Assembly (NCBI GenBank): GCA_014529385.2
Contig: CM043943.1
Coordinates: 154,411,092 to 154,475,091 of the forward strand
Direction: 5' to 3'
Length of the DNA stretch: 64,000 bases
Source: Adiantum capillus-veneris
Lineage: Eukaryota > Streptophyta > Polypodiopsida > Polypodiales > Pteridaceae
Below the pieces are notes generated by a model. It was not told where the DNA came from. It did no database searches and was given only the letters and a program-made list of their open reading frames with translations. Shown piece by piece: positions 12,036 to 21,314 of the stretch. The translations under genes were made by a program, and so were the position numbers. Each line of letters opens with the position of its first letter. Positions within the stretch are counted from its first letter, which is position 1.

Positions 12036-12595
12036 GTTCGTTTTATGTGACCCTTAATGTGGCAATGAAAACAACGACCTTCCTTAGAATAGGTGCTTTG
12101 TTCTTCCAAAGTGATGTATCCTCCTACAATTCCTTGTGCTACCTTTTCATCTGGAGTAAGCTTAGGTTTAGCAGTTGTGTTAGCCTTACCCTTAGATTCA
12201 TTGGAAGAATTCTTTGATGAGAGACTGTTGGAAGATTGGTTAGAAGAGTTATCATTCTTACCATTCCTACCATTCTTACCGTTCTGAGGGTTCTGAGAAG
12301 TCTGCGAGGTACTTGTGGAAGTCTTGTTCTCCTTAGGCTTTCCCTTGTTGTGCTTCATCTCCTGTGCGAGAGCAATCGCTACCACCTTCTTGAGATCGAT
12401 TGGATCGAATACCTCGACATCGTACTTGATATACTCGTTCAATCTAAAGAGAAAAGCCTCTTTGCGCTCATCATCCGACATGCGTAGTTGGGTACCTAGC
12501 TGCAAAACATGATTAGAAAAAGACATAACCGGCATACCATTTTGCTTGAGAGCGCGCCAATCGTCCTTCAATCGTGCGAGGTACTGAGGTGGCAT
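11969..12595 (-). CDS. C1: gag C-terminal half with zinc knuckle
   Basis: Begins with the retrotransposon gag helix region (YLARLKDDWRAL, then HVLQLGTQLRMSDDERKEAFLF). It passes through an Asn/Ser/Gly/Lys-rich linker and ends with CFHCHIKGHIKRTC, a CX2CX4HX4C knuckle. It is in a different frame from the N-terminal half at 12,633-13,223, so gag carries a frameshift near 12,600-12,650. It would form the capsid and nucleocapsid. Confidence 0.82.
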   Translation of the reverse strand: MPPQYLARLKDDWRALKQNGMPVMSFSNHVLQLGTQLRMSDDERKEAFLFRLNEYIKYDVEVFDPIDLKKVVAIALAQEMKHNKGKPKENKTSTSTSQTSQNPQNGKNGRNGKNDNSSNQSSNSLSSKNSSNESKGKANTTAKPKLTPDEKVAQGIVGGYITLEEQSTYSKEGRCFHCHIKGHIKRTCLSLNRMNLKNPHHPLHLSMQ

Positions 12596-12632
12596 AAACC
12601 GCGTCTTGAGCTTGTCTTGGAAATCAACCCAA

Positions 12633-13223
12633 CTAAAAGAGGGACGTGAAATTGTCGGCTGCCTCTAGGTGCGCGGCTAGCTGTGCCTCTTGCCATGCGT
12701 GGTACCAATTGATGGCATCATCGGCAAGGTACATAGCTGCCGTCAAAACTTTGCTATTTCCTGTCTTCTTAGTTGTCGCAAAATAAGCATTAAATTGATG
12801 CAACCAAGAATGAATAACTATAGCATCCATCTTACCGTCATACTTACTGAACGTCAACTTTTCTGTAACTGAATGGTTGGAATCCGCGTCGTGGCTTGCG
12901 CCACTTGACAAACTTCCACGATCTTTGGGTGGTTCGGTCTTCGAGGCTAGGATGTGGGAAATAAATTCTTGATGACGAATCTCCCTTTGAGCCTCTCGTT
13001 CATCGCGCTCGCATTCGAAAGCAAGTCGATTTTCTTCTTGTTTTGCGGCAAGAGCAAGGCGATTTGCTTCTTGTCTATCCATCATGGCCATCATCTGCTT
13101 GATCACTGCCTCTAGAGGGTTTGGCGTAGATGGCAAAGGGGGAGGGTTGAAGAAATCATCTCCGGGTGGAGACGAGTCTCCGTCGCCTCTCTCATGCTCA
13201 TCACCTGTATGCGAAGTATCCAT
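12633..13223 (-). CDS. C1: gag N-terminal half
   Basis: Starts MDTSHTGDEHERG, has a Pro-rich segment, then a charged helix likely to be a coiled coil (MMAMMDRQEANRLALAAK). The matrix/capsid signature follows (LTFSKYDGKMDAIVIHSWL, then NAYFATTKK and INWYHAWQE), typical of plant Ty3/gypsy gag. The Met is supported by the equivalent MDTS start in C2 (18,291). It lies about 500 bp downstream of the primer-binding site. Confidence 0.82.
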   Translation of the reverse strand: MDTSHTGDEHERGDGDSSPPGDDFFNPPPLPSTPNPLEAVIKQMMAMMDRQEANRLALAAKQEENRLAFECERDEREAQREIRHQEFISHILASKTEPPKDRGSLSSGASHDADSNHSVTEKLTFSKYDGKMDAIVIHSWLHQFNAYFATTKKTGNSKVLTAAMYLADDAINWYHAWQEAQLAAHLEAADNFTSLF

Positions 13224-13282
13224 TCTGCTTCAGGTGACGACCATGCACTATGATCTTGGGGTCTTAAGCTCGCGAGGAACTT

Positions 13283-13400
13283 GGTTCTTGAGAGTCTTGA
13301 GGTTCTTGAGGTCCTTGATTCATGAGAATCTTGAGTTCTTGAGGTTCTTGAGTCTTGAGGGTCTTGGATTCTTGGGGTTCTTGAGGTTTTCTTTCGCTTG
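13283..13400 (-). repeat. C1 leader: imperfect TTCTTGAGG repeats
   Basis: The leader between primer-binding site and gag contains about ten imperfect units of TTCTTGAGG/TCTTGAG (plus strand). The C2 leader has a similar array at about 18,310-18,450. In translation it gives Arg-Thr-Ser repeats. It may be only a slippage-prone leader. Confidence 0.8.
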
Positions 13401-13728
13401 CAAATCGCGTTGGAGAAGAATCTTCTCTTCCCCAGAGTTCTACCCTTTTCTGCGGGTGCACCCCTTGGCGGTCTTGCGCTCACACCAAGGTTGCTTTTTC
13501 CCACCTCACGTCGATTGGCCGGCCGCTAAGTGCACGGTCCGCTCTCAATGAGTGAAAAGAGACACAAGGGGAGACTGGACAAGCCCTTCTTTCTTGGGAT
13601 TCCTGTCACTCTTCAACAAAACACGATTAGGAATCACCACGCCCAAGTAAACTTGGGTTCGTGCAACCACAACAAGCAAAAAAAAAATCTTGTGGTTCTT
13701 TCGTTGAGTAATGCAGAACACTTCCAAA

Positions 13729-13740
13729 GCTCTGATACCA
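13729..13740 (-). other. C1 primer-binding site, initiator tRNA-Met
   Basis: On the minus strand TGGTATCAGAGC follows the end of the 5' LTR after one base. This is the standard complement of the 3' end of plant initiator tRNA-Met. Confidence 0.96.
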
Positions 13741-13741
13741 A

Positions 13742-14953
13742 TGTAAGGTGCAGCAGAATGAATATTGTATTTTTCTCAAGATTAGTGATCTTTATTGCTC
13801 AAGGTTCCTTTTAGTTCTTTAGGGAGAGAGAGAGCTTTCCGTCTTGTAGAGTGTTGTGGTCACGAACAAAGTGAGTGGATATTGTGCGTGCAAGTGAATG
13901 AGACTGAGAGAAGGAGAGAGAAGAGATACGACACCGAGAGGTTTGTAAAACCCTCCTCCGAAGGCCCCACTCTCGTCGGCGAGAGTGGTCTATTCTTTGA
14001 TTGCACAAAGGTGTACAATGCGTATGCAATGGACTATGCAACTTAGTCTATGCCGATGACGACGACGGCGACTTGATGGCTGAAATCTGAGTTCTTCTAT
14101 TCGCTGAATTTCAGGACTGTTTTGGTGGCTGAAAATGACTGTTTTGGCTGCGTTTTTATGGCTGAAAATGGGGGGACATCTGCAACCAACTGGGGGGCTG
14201 ATCTGCTACTGTATCTAAGGCTGAAATTGCTGTGGATCTGATGTGGTTTAGGGCTGAAAACCAAAACGCTGGTTGAAACTGTACCTTGCCAAAAACGCTA
14301 GGCTAATTTGCATCTTCAAAGCAAAAACGCTGATTGGGCTGCTGGTCTGCAATCCCAAAAACGCTAGTCCTTTGGGGCTGCTGCTGTAGGTCAAAAACGC
14401 TAAGGGCCGAGGCTGATCTGCAGGGGAACCAAGCGCCAAAAGGGGAAAACTGGATGGCGACCTGATGCTGAGAAAACGCTAGGGGTGGGAACTTGCCCGG
14501 CAAGGATGGGATCAAAAACGTTGGGGGTGCTAGGGGGTACTGCTGAGAAGTTGCCTGTTGAGCGGGAAGCTCCTGCTGCAGAAAGTGCCTCTGCTGCCAG
14601 AAAGTGCTAACTTGGGTTTGCTTATATATTAACTTAGCAAAATTGCCCTACCTACTTTTGTTGGAAAGTCACTTAAAAATAATAAGTGAAAATACCAATA
14701 AATAGGAAAATAGGCTAAATGCACTGGCAAATTCCCCTAATTGATGCTAATGGATTCTGATGGGAATTCCGATGATCATGCTATGTGCAACCGGAGGATA
14801 TGCATCTATGCTAAGTGACTGGGCATGCACGGTCTATGAATAGACTCACAAAAGTGCCAGATCACTGCTAATCTAAACTGACTGAACTGAGTGAACCCTG
14901 ATCATGCTGTAGCTTGTCCACGGACACATAGGGTTGGAATGTGTCACGTGACA
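13742..14953 (-). repeat. C1 right LTR (5' LTR of the minus-strand element)
   Basis: Begins TGTAAGGTGCA and ends CACGTGACA (plus strand), about 1,212 bp, closely similar to 9,202-10,390. It differs by small indels, including a shorter GAC tract at about 14,057. It should hold the promoter of the minus-strand transcript. Confidence 0.93.
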
Positions 14954-15358
14954 TAGATCATTGAACTTCTTGGTTAGAGCTGGTACTTCTTGCTTTCTCA
15001 ATTTCTTGCTTCTAAAGCAGTTCAGAAACGAGGCTCTCATTCTTTTCTCGGAGGGAGGTTCTTGCAATTGTCTAGTCAATTCTTTGATTTCTCCATGCAA
15101 TTCTTGACAGATAGCTTTCCTTGCTTGATCTTATCAAGCTCATACAAGATGTCCTCGTCTCCCCTATTGTCAGAGTTTTCCAGTCTAAAAGTTTTAATAA
15201 GGTTGTTGTAGGATATGAGTTGGCAAGCTCAGTAATGGTAGTAGCATTTCCTAGCTGTCTGCTTTGCTGTTTGTGAAAAATACTCTCCCCACTCATCTTC
15301 ATCGATGTTTTTGAGTTTTGGGTACTGAAGGCTTGGATATGCACAACAGGATCATTCT
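14954..15358 (-). pseudogene. Element A: middle of gag
   Basis: The piece of element A gag between the C1 and B insertions. Minus-strand frames contain EIKELTRQLQEPPSEKRM, NSYPTTTLLKLLDWKTL and HIQAFSTQN. The left edge carries the second TAGAT copy (14,954-14,958) and the right edge the first ATTCT copy (15,354-15,358). The gag reading continues at 35,980 on one side and at 9,196 on the other once the insertions are ignored. Confidence 0.8.
15354..15358. repeat. Left TSD of element B (ATTCT)
   Basis: ATTCT precedes the TGTAACTATG start of the B LTR. The same five bases follow the right LTR at 35,975-35,979. Confidence 0.93.
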
Positions 15359-15542
15359 TGTAACTATGTCAGACTTTGTAGAGAATTAATGTATTTACGA
15401 GAAAAGAATTATCTAATTAGTTGTGTACACATCAGAATAGATCTAGCAGTTCTAGGGCATCATGTGCGCCCAAGTTTGGGCCAGTGCACCTCAGGGAGAC
15501 TCTAGCAGAAAATACCCTGAAGCCCTAGTGATTGGGAAATCG
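15359..15542 (+). repeat. Element B 5' LTR, first part
   Basis: Matches the start of the 3' LTR at 34,481 (TGTAACTATGTC, then TATTTACGAGAAAAG, then ACCCTGAAGCCCTAGTGATT). It has a small extra stretch (AGAGAATTAA) at about 15,380. It is cut at AATCG by C2 and resumes at 19,920. Confidence 0.93.
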
Positions 15543-16669
15543 TGTAAGGTGCAAAGGAATGAATGTTGTATTTTCTCAAGATTAGTGATCTTTATCGCTC
15601 AAGGTTCCTTTTAGTTCTTAGGGAAAGAGAGAGTTTTCCGTCTTGTGGAGAGTGCTATGATCACGAACAAAGTGAGTGGATATTGTGCGTGCAAGTGAAT
15701 GAGATTGAGAGAAGGAGAGAGAAGAGATACGACACCCGAGAGGTTGTAAAACCCTCCTCCGAAGGCCCCACTCTCGTCGGCGAGAGTGGTCTATTCTTTG
15801 ATTGCACAAAGATGTACAATGCGTATGCAATGGACTATGCAACTTGGTCTATGCCGATGACGACGACGACGGTGACAACGACGACGACGATGGCTGAAAT
15901 CTGAGATCTTCTAATCGCTGAATTTCGGGACTGTTTCGGTGGCTGAAAATGACTGTTTTGGCTGCGTTTTCTTGGCTGAAAAATGAGGTTTCTTAGGGCT
16001 GAAAACTGATGGTCTTTACGAGCTGAATCTGCTACACTTTAGGTGAATAATGCCGGTCTTAATTTGCTGCTGAAATCCAAAAACGCCAGGGGCTGAAATT
16101 GGTCCTTCTGTCGCCGGGGTTTTGCAAATGCAAAAACGCTAGGCTGATCTGCTGTGTCGTGATGACGCCGGGGCTGATCTGCTGTGCACAAATCGCCAAG
16201 GCTGATCTGATGCAAAAACGCTAGGTCTTCTGTGGAGAAAACGCCAGAGTAGTCGCGGGGGTTGGTCTTGCTGAGAAGTTGCCTGTTGAGCAAGGAACTC
16301 CTGCTGCCTCTTCTGCCAGAAAGTGTGAACTTTGGTTTGCTTATATATTAACTTAGCAAAATTGCCCTACCTACTTTTGTTGGAAAGTCACTTAAAAATA
16401 ATAAGCGAAAATCCCAATAAATAGGAAAATAGGCTAAATGGACTGGAAAATTCCCCTAATTGATGCTAATGGATTATGATGGGAATTCCGATGATCATGC
16501 TATGTGCAACCGGAGGATATGCATCTATGCTAAGTGACTGGGCATGCACGGTCTACGAATAAACTCACAAAAGTGCCAGATCACTGCTAATCTAGACTTG
16601 ATTGAACTGACTGAACCCTGTGGTGTAGCTTATCCACGGACACATAGGGTTGGGATGTGTCACGTGACA
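15543..16669 (-). repeat. C2 left LTR (3' LTR)
   Basis: Begins TGTAAGGTGCA and ends CACGTGACA, about 1,127 bp. The middle (about 15,975-16,270) differs from the C1 LTRs, with TGATGGTCTTTACGAGC and GATGACGCCGGGGCTG phrases. C1 and C2 therefore belong to two LTR subfamilies. Confidence 0.92.
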
Positions 16670-16682
16670 TCCCCTCCTTTTC
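16670..16682 (-). other. C2 polypurine tract
   Basis: GAAAAGGAGGGGA on the minus strand directly abuts the 3' LTR, as in C1. Confidence 0.9.
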
Positions 16683-16704
16683 AAAGTGAGGTACTAGTAC
16701 TGAA

Positions 16705-17166
16705 CTATATAGCGTCGAGGGAGATCGCCAACAAGATCCGGAATCTTGGAAAGGACTCTTCGCCGGCCCACTCTGCTGTGTGGGTCGAGCGGTACTTGAA
16801 CTTCATAAAGGTCTGCAACGCTTGCTTCTTTGGGCCGCGCCGAAAGCGACACAAAGTCTTTTGAATCTCCTTCCTTACTTCAACTTCGTCTAGAGATCTG
16901 CTTCCTTCGTCTTCAAGAATCTCCATGGCTGAAAATTCCTGAAACCATCTCCAACACAAGACCATGAACATACCCATTCCATGTAAAGTGAAGGAAAAAA
17001 ATATTGTCTTCTCTAAGGACTGTGTATGCAATGTAGATGAACATAGAGACGGAGTGATAACCCGTTCATCAAACACATGCAAACAATGCGATCGAATCTT
17101 TTCTGTTTGATCAAAATCAATCAACTGTGGCAAATCCCAATGGAAATGCTCATGCTTGGTGCTCAT
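16705..17166 (-). pseudogene. C2: chromodomain-like integrase tail
   Basis: Contains LDEVEVRKEIQKTLCRF and FMKFKYRSTHTAEWAGEES, nearly the same as 10,465-10,764 in C1. FMKFKY...EW resembles a chromodomain core. The upstream part (LPQLIDFDQTEKIRSHC, LHGMGMFMVLCWRW) is shared with C1 but I do not recognise it. No integrase catalytic residues remain. Confidence 0.5.
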
Positions 17167-17475
17167 ACAATCATGTGCTCATTCGAAAACTGTGCCATGC
17201 CACGGAAGAGACATGGAATGTGACTTCCTGACATACAAACTTTTCAACTTTTCATGAACAATCCGCATACATCCGTGCTCATTCATGAGAGAAACGTGCT
17301 CAACATTCAATATGTCATGCCTAGGAAAAGGGATCACATAACGATGCTAACTAAAATACAGGAAACCTTCACGAATGAAACACTCGAACAATGCGTGCGT
17401 ACCAATCATGCGAACACACAATACTTCTTGTGAGGGTTCTTTGGACCAAGGCTCAAGAGCCAAGATCGGTTCTTC

Positions 17476-18180
17476 CTAAAGAGGTTCTGTGGACCTAGGC
17501 TCGAGAGCCAAGATCTCTTCTTCTTGAATGATCGAATCGTCTTGTGGGGGTTCTTTGGACCTCGACGCGAAAGCCAAGATCGCTTCTTCGTGATTGATCG
17601 AATCTACAACGAGGTTAGCTTCGCTAACAAAAGCATCAACTAACACATCATCCTTGTGAACAATCGCATCATCTTCATGCAACTCATCATGCTTGTGAGA
17701 AATCACATCTTCATCATGCAAATCATCATGCTTGTGAGAAATCACATCTTGATCATGCAAATCATCATGCTTGTCATTGTCATCCAAATCATTATGCAAA
17801 TCATTGGCATCCAAATCATCATGCTTATCATTGTGCTTCAAATCATCATGCAAATCCTGTGTATCATGCGATGGAGAAGAAGAGACTGAGACGGTCTCCT
17901 TTCCCCAAATCTCTTGCATCTGTGCCTGAACTTGAGAATAGAGTCGCCAAAACTCTGTGTTTTGTCGGTCGCTCTGTTCTTGTATTGCTTTTCTTTCTGC
18001 TTCGCTTTCTGCTTTGTCTTCTGCGTGCCTACGATCCATTTCTACTTTTCTTTTTGCGTGTCTGCGTTCCATTTCTGCTTTTCTTTCTTTGCGTTCACGA
18101 TCAAATTCTGTCATTCTGTCTGTATTTCTTGCTTCGCATTCTAACTTCCTTGCCATAAACATCTGGTTCAAAGCCTCCAT
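17476..18180 (-). pseudogene. C2: gag coiled coil fused to the Asp/His-rich region
   Basis: The first third is a charged helix (about residues 10-75) with repeated ERRHAKRKVEMDRRHAED-type units, a probable coiled coil corresponding to the gag helix of C1. It then passes straight into Asp/His repeats (HDDLDANDLHNDLDDND and DVISHKHDDLHDED repeated), followed by DDVLVDAFVSEAN as in C1. Capsid, zinc knuckle and protease are missing between them, so an internal deletion has fused the two regions in one frame. The gag start lies upstream at 18,291 (MDTSLGSDEHERG), separated by a stop near 18,200. Confidence 0.7.
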
Positions 18181-18786
18181 AGGAGTTAGTGCAATCCTTT
18201 ACGTAGATGGAGAAGGGTCGGAAAAACCTCCTGATGGGGAAAATTCTTCTTCGCCTCTCTCATGCTCATCACTTCCAAGCGAAGTATCCATTCCGCTTCG
18301 CGTGATGATCATTCTGAAGTCGTGGGTTCTTGTGGGTTCTTGGGGTCTTGGGTTCTTAAGTCCACGAGGAACTTGGGTTCTTAGGTACTGAAGTTCACGA
18401 GGAACTCGGGTTCTTGGGTTCTTGAGGATCTTGAGGTTCTTGAGGTTTTCTTTCGCTTGCAAATCGCGTTGGAGAAGGATCTTCTCTTCACCCGAGTTCT
18501 ACTCCTTTCCGCGGGCGCACCCCTTGGCGGCCTTGCGCTCACACCAAGGTTGCTTTTTCCCACCTCACGTCGATTGGCCGGCCGCTAAGTGCACGGTCCG
18601 CTCTCAATGAGTGAAAAGAGACACAAGGGGAGGCTGGACAAGCCCTTCTTTCTTGGGATTCCTGTCACTCTTCAACAAAACACGATTATGAATCGCCATG
18701 CCCAAGTAAACTTGGTTTCGTGCCATCACAACAAGCAAAATAAATTCTTGTGGTTCTTTTCTTGAGTAATGCAGAACACTTCCAAA

Positions 18787-18798
18787 GCTCTGATACCA
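18787..18798 (-). other. C2 primer-binding site, initiator tRNA-Met
   Basis: TGGTATCAGAGC on the minus strand, one base inside the 5' LTR (which starts at 18,800 on the plus strand). It is identical to the C1 site. Confidence 0.96.
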
Positions 18799-18799
18799 A

Positions 18800-19919
18800 T
18801 GTTAGGTGCAGCGGATGAATGTTGTATTTTCTCAAGATTAGTGATCTTTATCGTTGAAGGTTCTTTTTAGTTCTTAGGGAAAGAGAGCTTTCCGTCTTGT
18901 GGAGAGTGCTATGATCACGAACAAAGTGAGTGGATATTGTGCGTGCAAGTGAACGAAACTGAGAGAAGGAGACAGAAGAGATACGACACCCGAGAGGTTG
19001 TAAAACCCTCCTCCGAAGGCCCCACTCTCGTCGCCGAGAGTGGTCTATTCTTTGATTGCACATAGGTGTACAATGCGTATGCAATGGACTATTCAACTTG
19101 GTCTGTGCCGATGACGATGACGACGACGACGACGACGATGGCTGAAATCTAAGATCTTCTAATAGCTGAATTTCGGGACTGTTTCGATGGCTGAAAATGA
19201 CTGTTTTGGCTGCGTTTTCTTGGCTGAAAAATAAGGTTTCTAAGGGCTGAAAACTGATGGTCTTTACGGGCTGAATCTGCTACACTTTAGGTGAATAATG
19301 CCGGTCTTAATTTGCTGCTGAAATCCAAAAACGCCACGGGCTGACATTAGTCCTTCTGTCGCCGGGGTTCTGCAAATGCAAAAACGCTAGGCTGATCTGC
19401 TGTGTCGTGATGACGCCGGGGATGATCTGCTATGCACAAATCGCCAAGGCTGATCTCATGCAAAAACGCTAGGTCTTCTGTGGAGAAAACGCCAGTGTAG
19501 TCGCGGGGGGTGGTCTTGTTGAGAAGTTGCCTGTTGAGCAAGGTGCTCCTGCTGCCTCTTCTGCCAGAAAGTGTGAACTTTGGTTTCCTTATATATTAAC
19601 TTAGCAAAATTGCCCTACCTACTTTTGTTGGAAAGTCACTTAAAAATAATAAGTGAAAATCCCAATAAATGGAAAATAGGCTAAATGCACTGGAAAATTT
19701 CCCTAATTGATGCTAATGGATTCTGATAGAAATTCCGATGATCACGCTGTGTGCAACCGGAGGATATGCATCTATGCTAAGTGACTGGGCATGCACGGTC
19801 TACGAATAGGCTCACAAAAATGCCAGATCACTGCTAATCTAGACTTGACTGAACTGACTCAACCCTGCTGTGGTGTAGCTTGTCCACGGACACATAGGGT
19901 TGGGATGTGTCACATGACA
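18800..19919 (-). repeat. C2 right LTR (5' LTR)
   Basis: Begins TGTTAGGTGCA and ends CACATGACA, about 1,120 bp. The GAC-rich tract near 19,110-19,138 is the point from which this LTR is repeated at 23,161 and 27,107. Confidence 0.92.
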
Positions 19920-21154
19920 AATCGGGTCTTCCATGAAGGGGTAGATAGTAGCCTCAGATTTTAAGCTCAGAAAATTACACGCGCTAGTGCAAGCACCGGA
20001 ATGAGATGGGGTCCTTAGAATAATAACCCTAAGGCCTGAATTATTTTACAGCCTTAGGATAAGTTAGTTAAAGTATTTTTAAATTGTTTATGCCGGACCA
20101 AATGACCGGACAAGTGCGAACAAGTAATGCCAGAGCAGTGTTGGTACGGCATTACGCAGGGGAGCAGGTAACATTTTCATTGGTTGCATCTATGTGTGAA
20201 GTTGTGGTTTAATTTGCACATTTCCTTAATAGTTTGTGAACTTTTAAAAGTGAAAGTTGAAGGGTTTTTAAGTTATTAACTAAGTGTGCCAAGTGGCACA
20301 CTTACCAATGCAAACTAATCCTCTCACCCTCTCTCTCTCTTCCTAGTGCCCCCTCTTCTTGTTGGCTTGATAAGAGGCCTCCCTCCCCCACTTCTCAGTG
20401 TTGGTAGTGCTCCTACCTCCCCTATTGTGAGTATGCTCTACGCATTGGAGCCCTCCATGGAAGCTTGAGAGCAGCCCCTTGTGACATATGTGGTGGCCTC
20501 GTGCTCCCATTGTCTAGAACAAGGGTTCTCATAGCCATAGCCAACTTTCGGTAAAGTTTCATCGCAAGAAGTTGCAGCGGGCACTCTCTTCGTAGAGTGT
20601 GGTGGCTGTAAATTCTCTGTTTTCAGCCCCTCATCATCTCTTTTAGGGTGAATTTCAGCAAAATACACATAGAATCTAGTTCTTCTCTACCTACACTACG
20701 CATACACTAAGTTTGGTGCGATTCCATCGCTAAAAAGGTCTCTATTTCGGCTTTGGAAGGTGCTCAGGTAACATTTTCAGGTTATGTGCAAAAAATTACA
20801 GCAAGCATGTGTGCGTGCATTTTACGTGTTTCTCCCTTGTTTTTGTTGCAGGAATGATTATGCAAAAAGGGACACAGTTAGCGGAAGGTAGACTCTCATT
20901 TTCGAAAGCTTCCGTTGAGTTTTGTGGAAGATAAGACTCTCGTTTTCGAGAGCTTCCCAACATCTCATAGCACAGGGAAAATCCTCTTCGTATTCTGAGA
21001 TTAGCTTTCGCACTCTCTCAATCAGAAGCAGAAAAGAAAGAATAGAGGACGGGCAATTGCCCCGTTCCTGTGCTTGTAAAGATTCTCCCGTAGTAATAAA
21101 GATATTCTCTTTATGGGGGGGGACCAGCCCCTCTTCTGGTCCCCAATGACGTGT

Positions 21155-21196
<42 letters not shown>

Positions 21197-21248
21197 AGTA
21201 CTTGAAGTACAATTAAAAGTCAGTTTACGCTTCCGTATTTTTGTGATA
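19920..21248 (+). repeat. Element B 5' LTR, remainder (unit 1)
   Basis: Starts at the second AATCG and matches the 3' LTR from about 34,652 on. It ends TTTTTGTGATA where the other copies have GTGACA. It contains a (CT)n tract at 21,160-21,195 about 50 bp before the end. A leader-like segment, TTGTTGCAGGAATGATTATG, lies at about 20,843. Confidence 0.92.
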
Positions 21249-21249
21249 G

Positions 21250-21261
21250 TGATATCAGAGC
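21250..21261 (+). other. Element B primer-binding site, unit 1 (one mismatch)
   Basis: TGATATCAGAGC, one G-to-A change from the iMet site TGGTATCAGAGC. The sites at 25,352 and 29,278 are perfect. Confidence 0.9.
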
Positions 21262-21314
21262 AAGGTCGTCTCTCTCTTTCTTAAGGGATTGACAACTCTT
21301 GGCAGACTACAGAA

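Larger units (their letters stand above)
9202..14953 (-). mobile_element. C1: minus-strand Ty3/gypsy-type LTR element lacking RT, RNase H and most of IN
   Basis: A complete insertion with two LTRs of about 1.2 kb, perfect 5-bp TSDs, a tRNA-iMet primer-binding site inside the right LTR and a polypurine tract inside the left LTR. All signals agree on minus-strand orientation. The 3.35-kb interior holds gag, an aspartic protease, an Asp/His-rich ORF and a chromodomain-like end of integrase. RT, RNase H and the integrase core are missing, so it would need pol enzymes from elsewhere. It sits inside the gag of element A. A sibling, C2, lies at 15,543-19,919. Confidence 0.93.
15543..19919 (-). mobile_element. 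C2: deleted sibling of C1 inside the 5' LTR of element B
   Basis: LTRs at 15,543-16,669 and 18,800-19,919 have TG...CA ends, with AATCG duplications at 15,538-15,542 and 19,920-19,924. The uninterrupted site can be read in the 3' LTR of B at about 34,652. The minus-strand primer-binding site and polypurine tract are intact. The 2.1-kb interior keeps only the gag start, the Asp/His-rich region and the chromodomain-like tail. It therefore lost more than C1, including zinc knuckle and protease. Confidence 0.93.
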
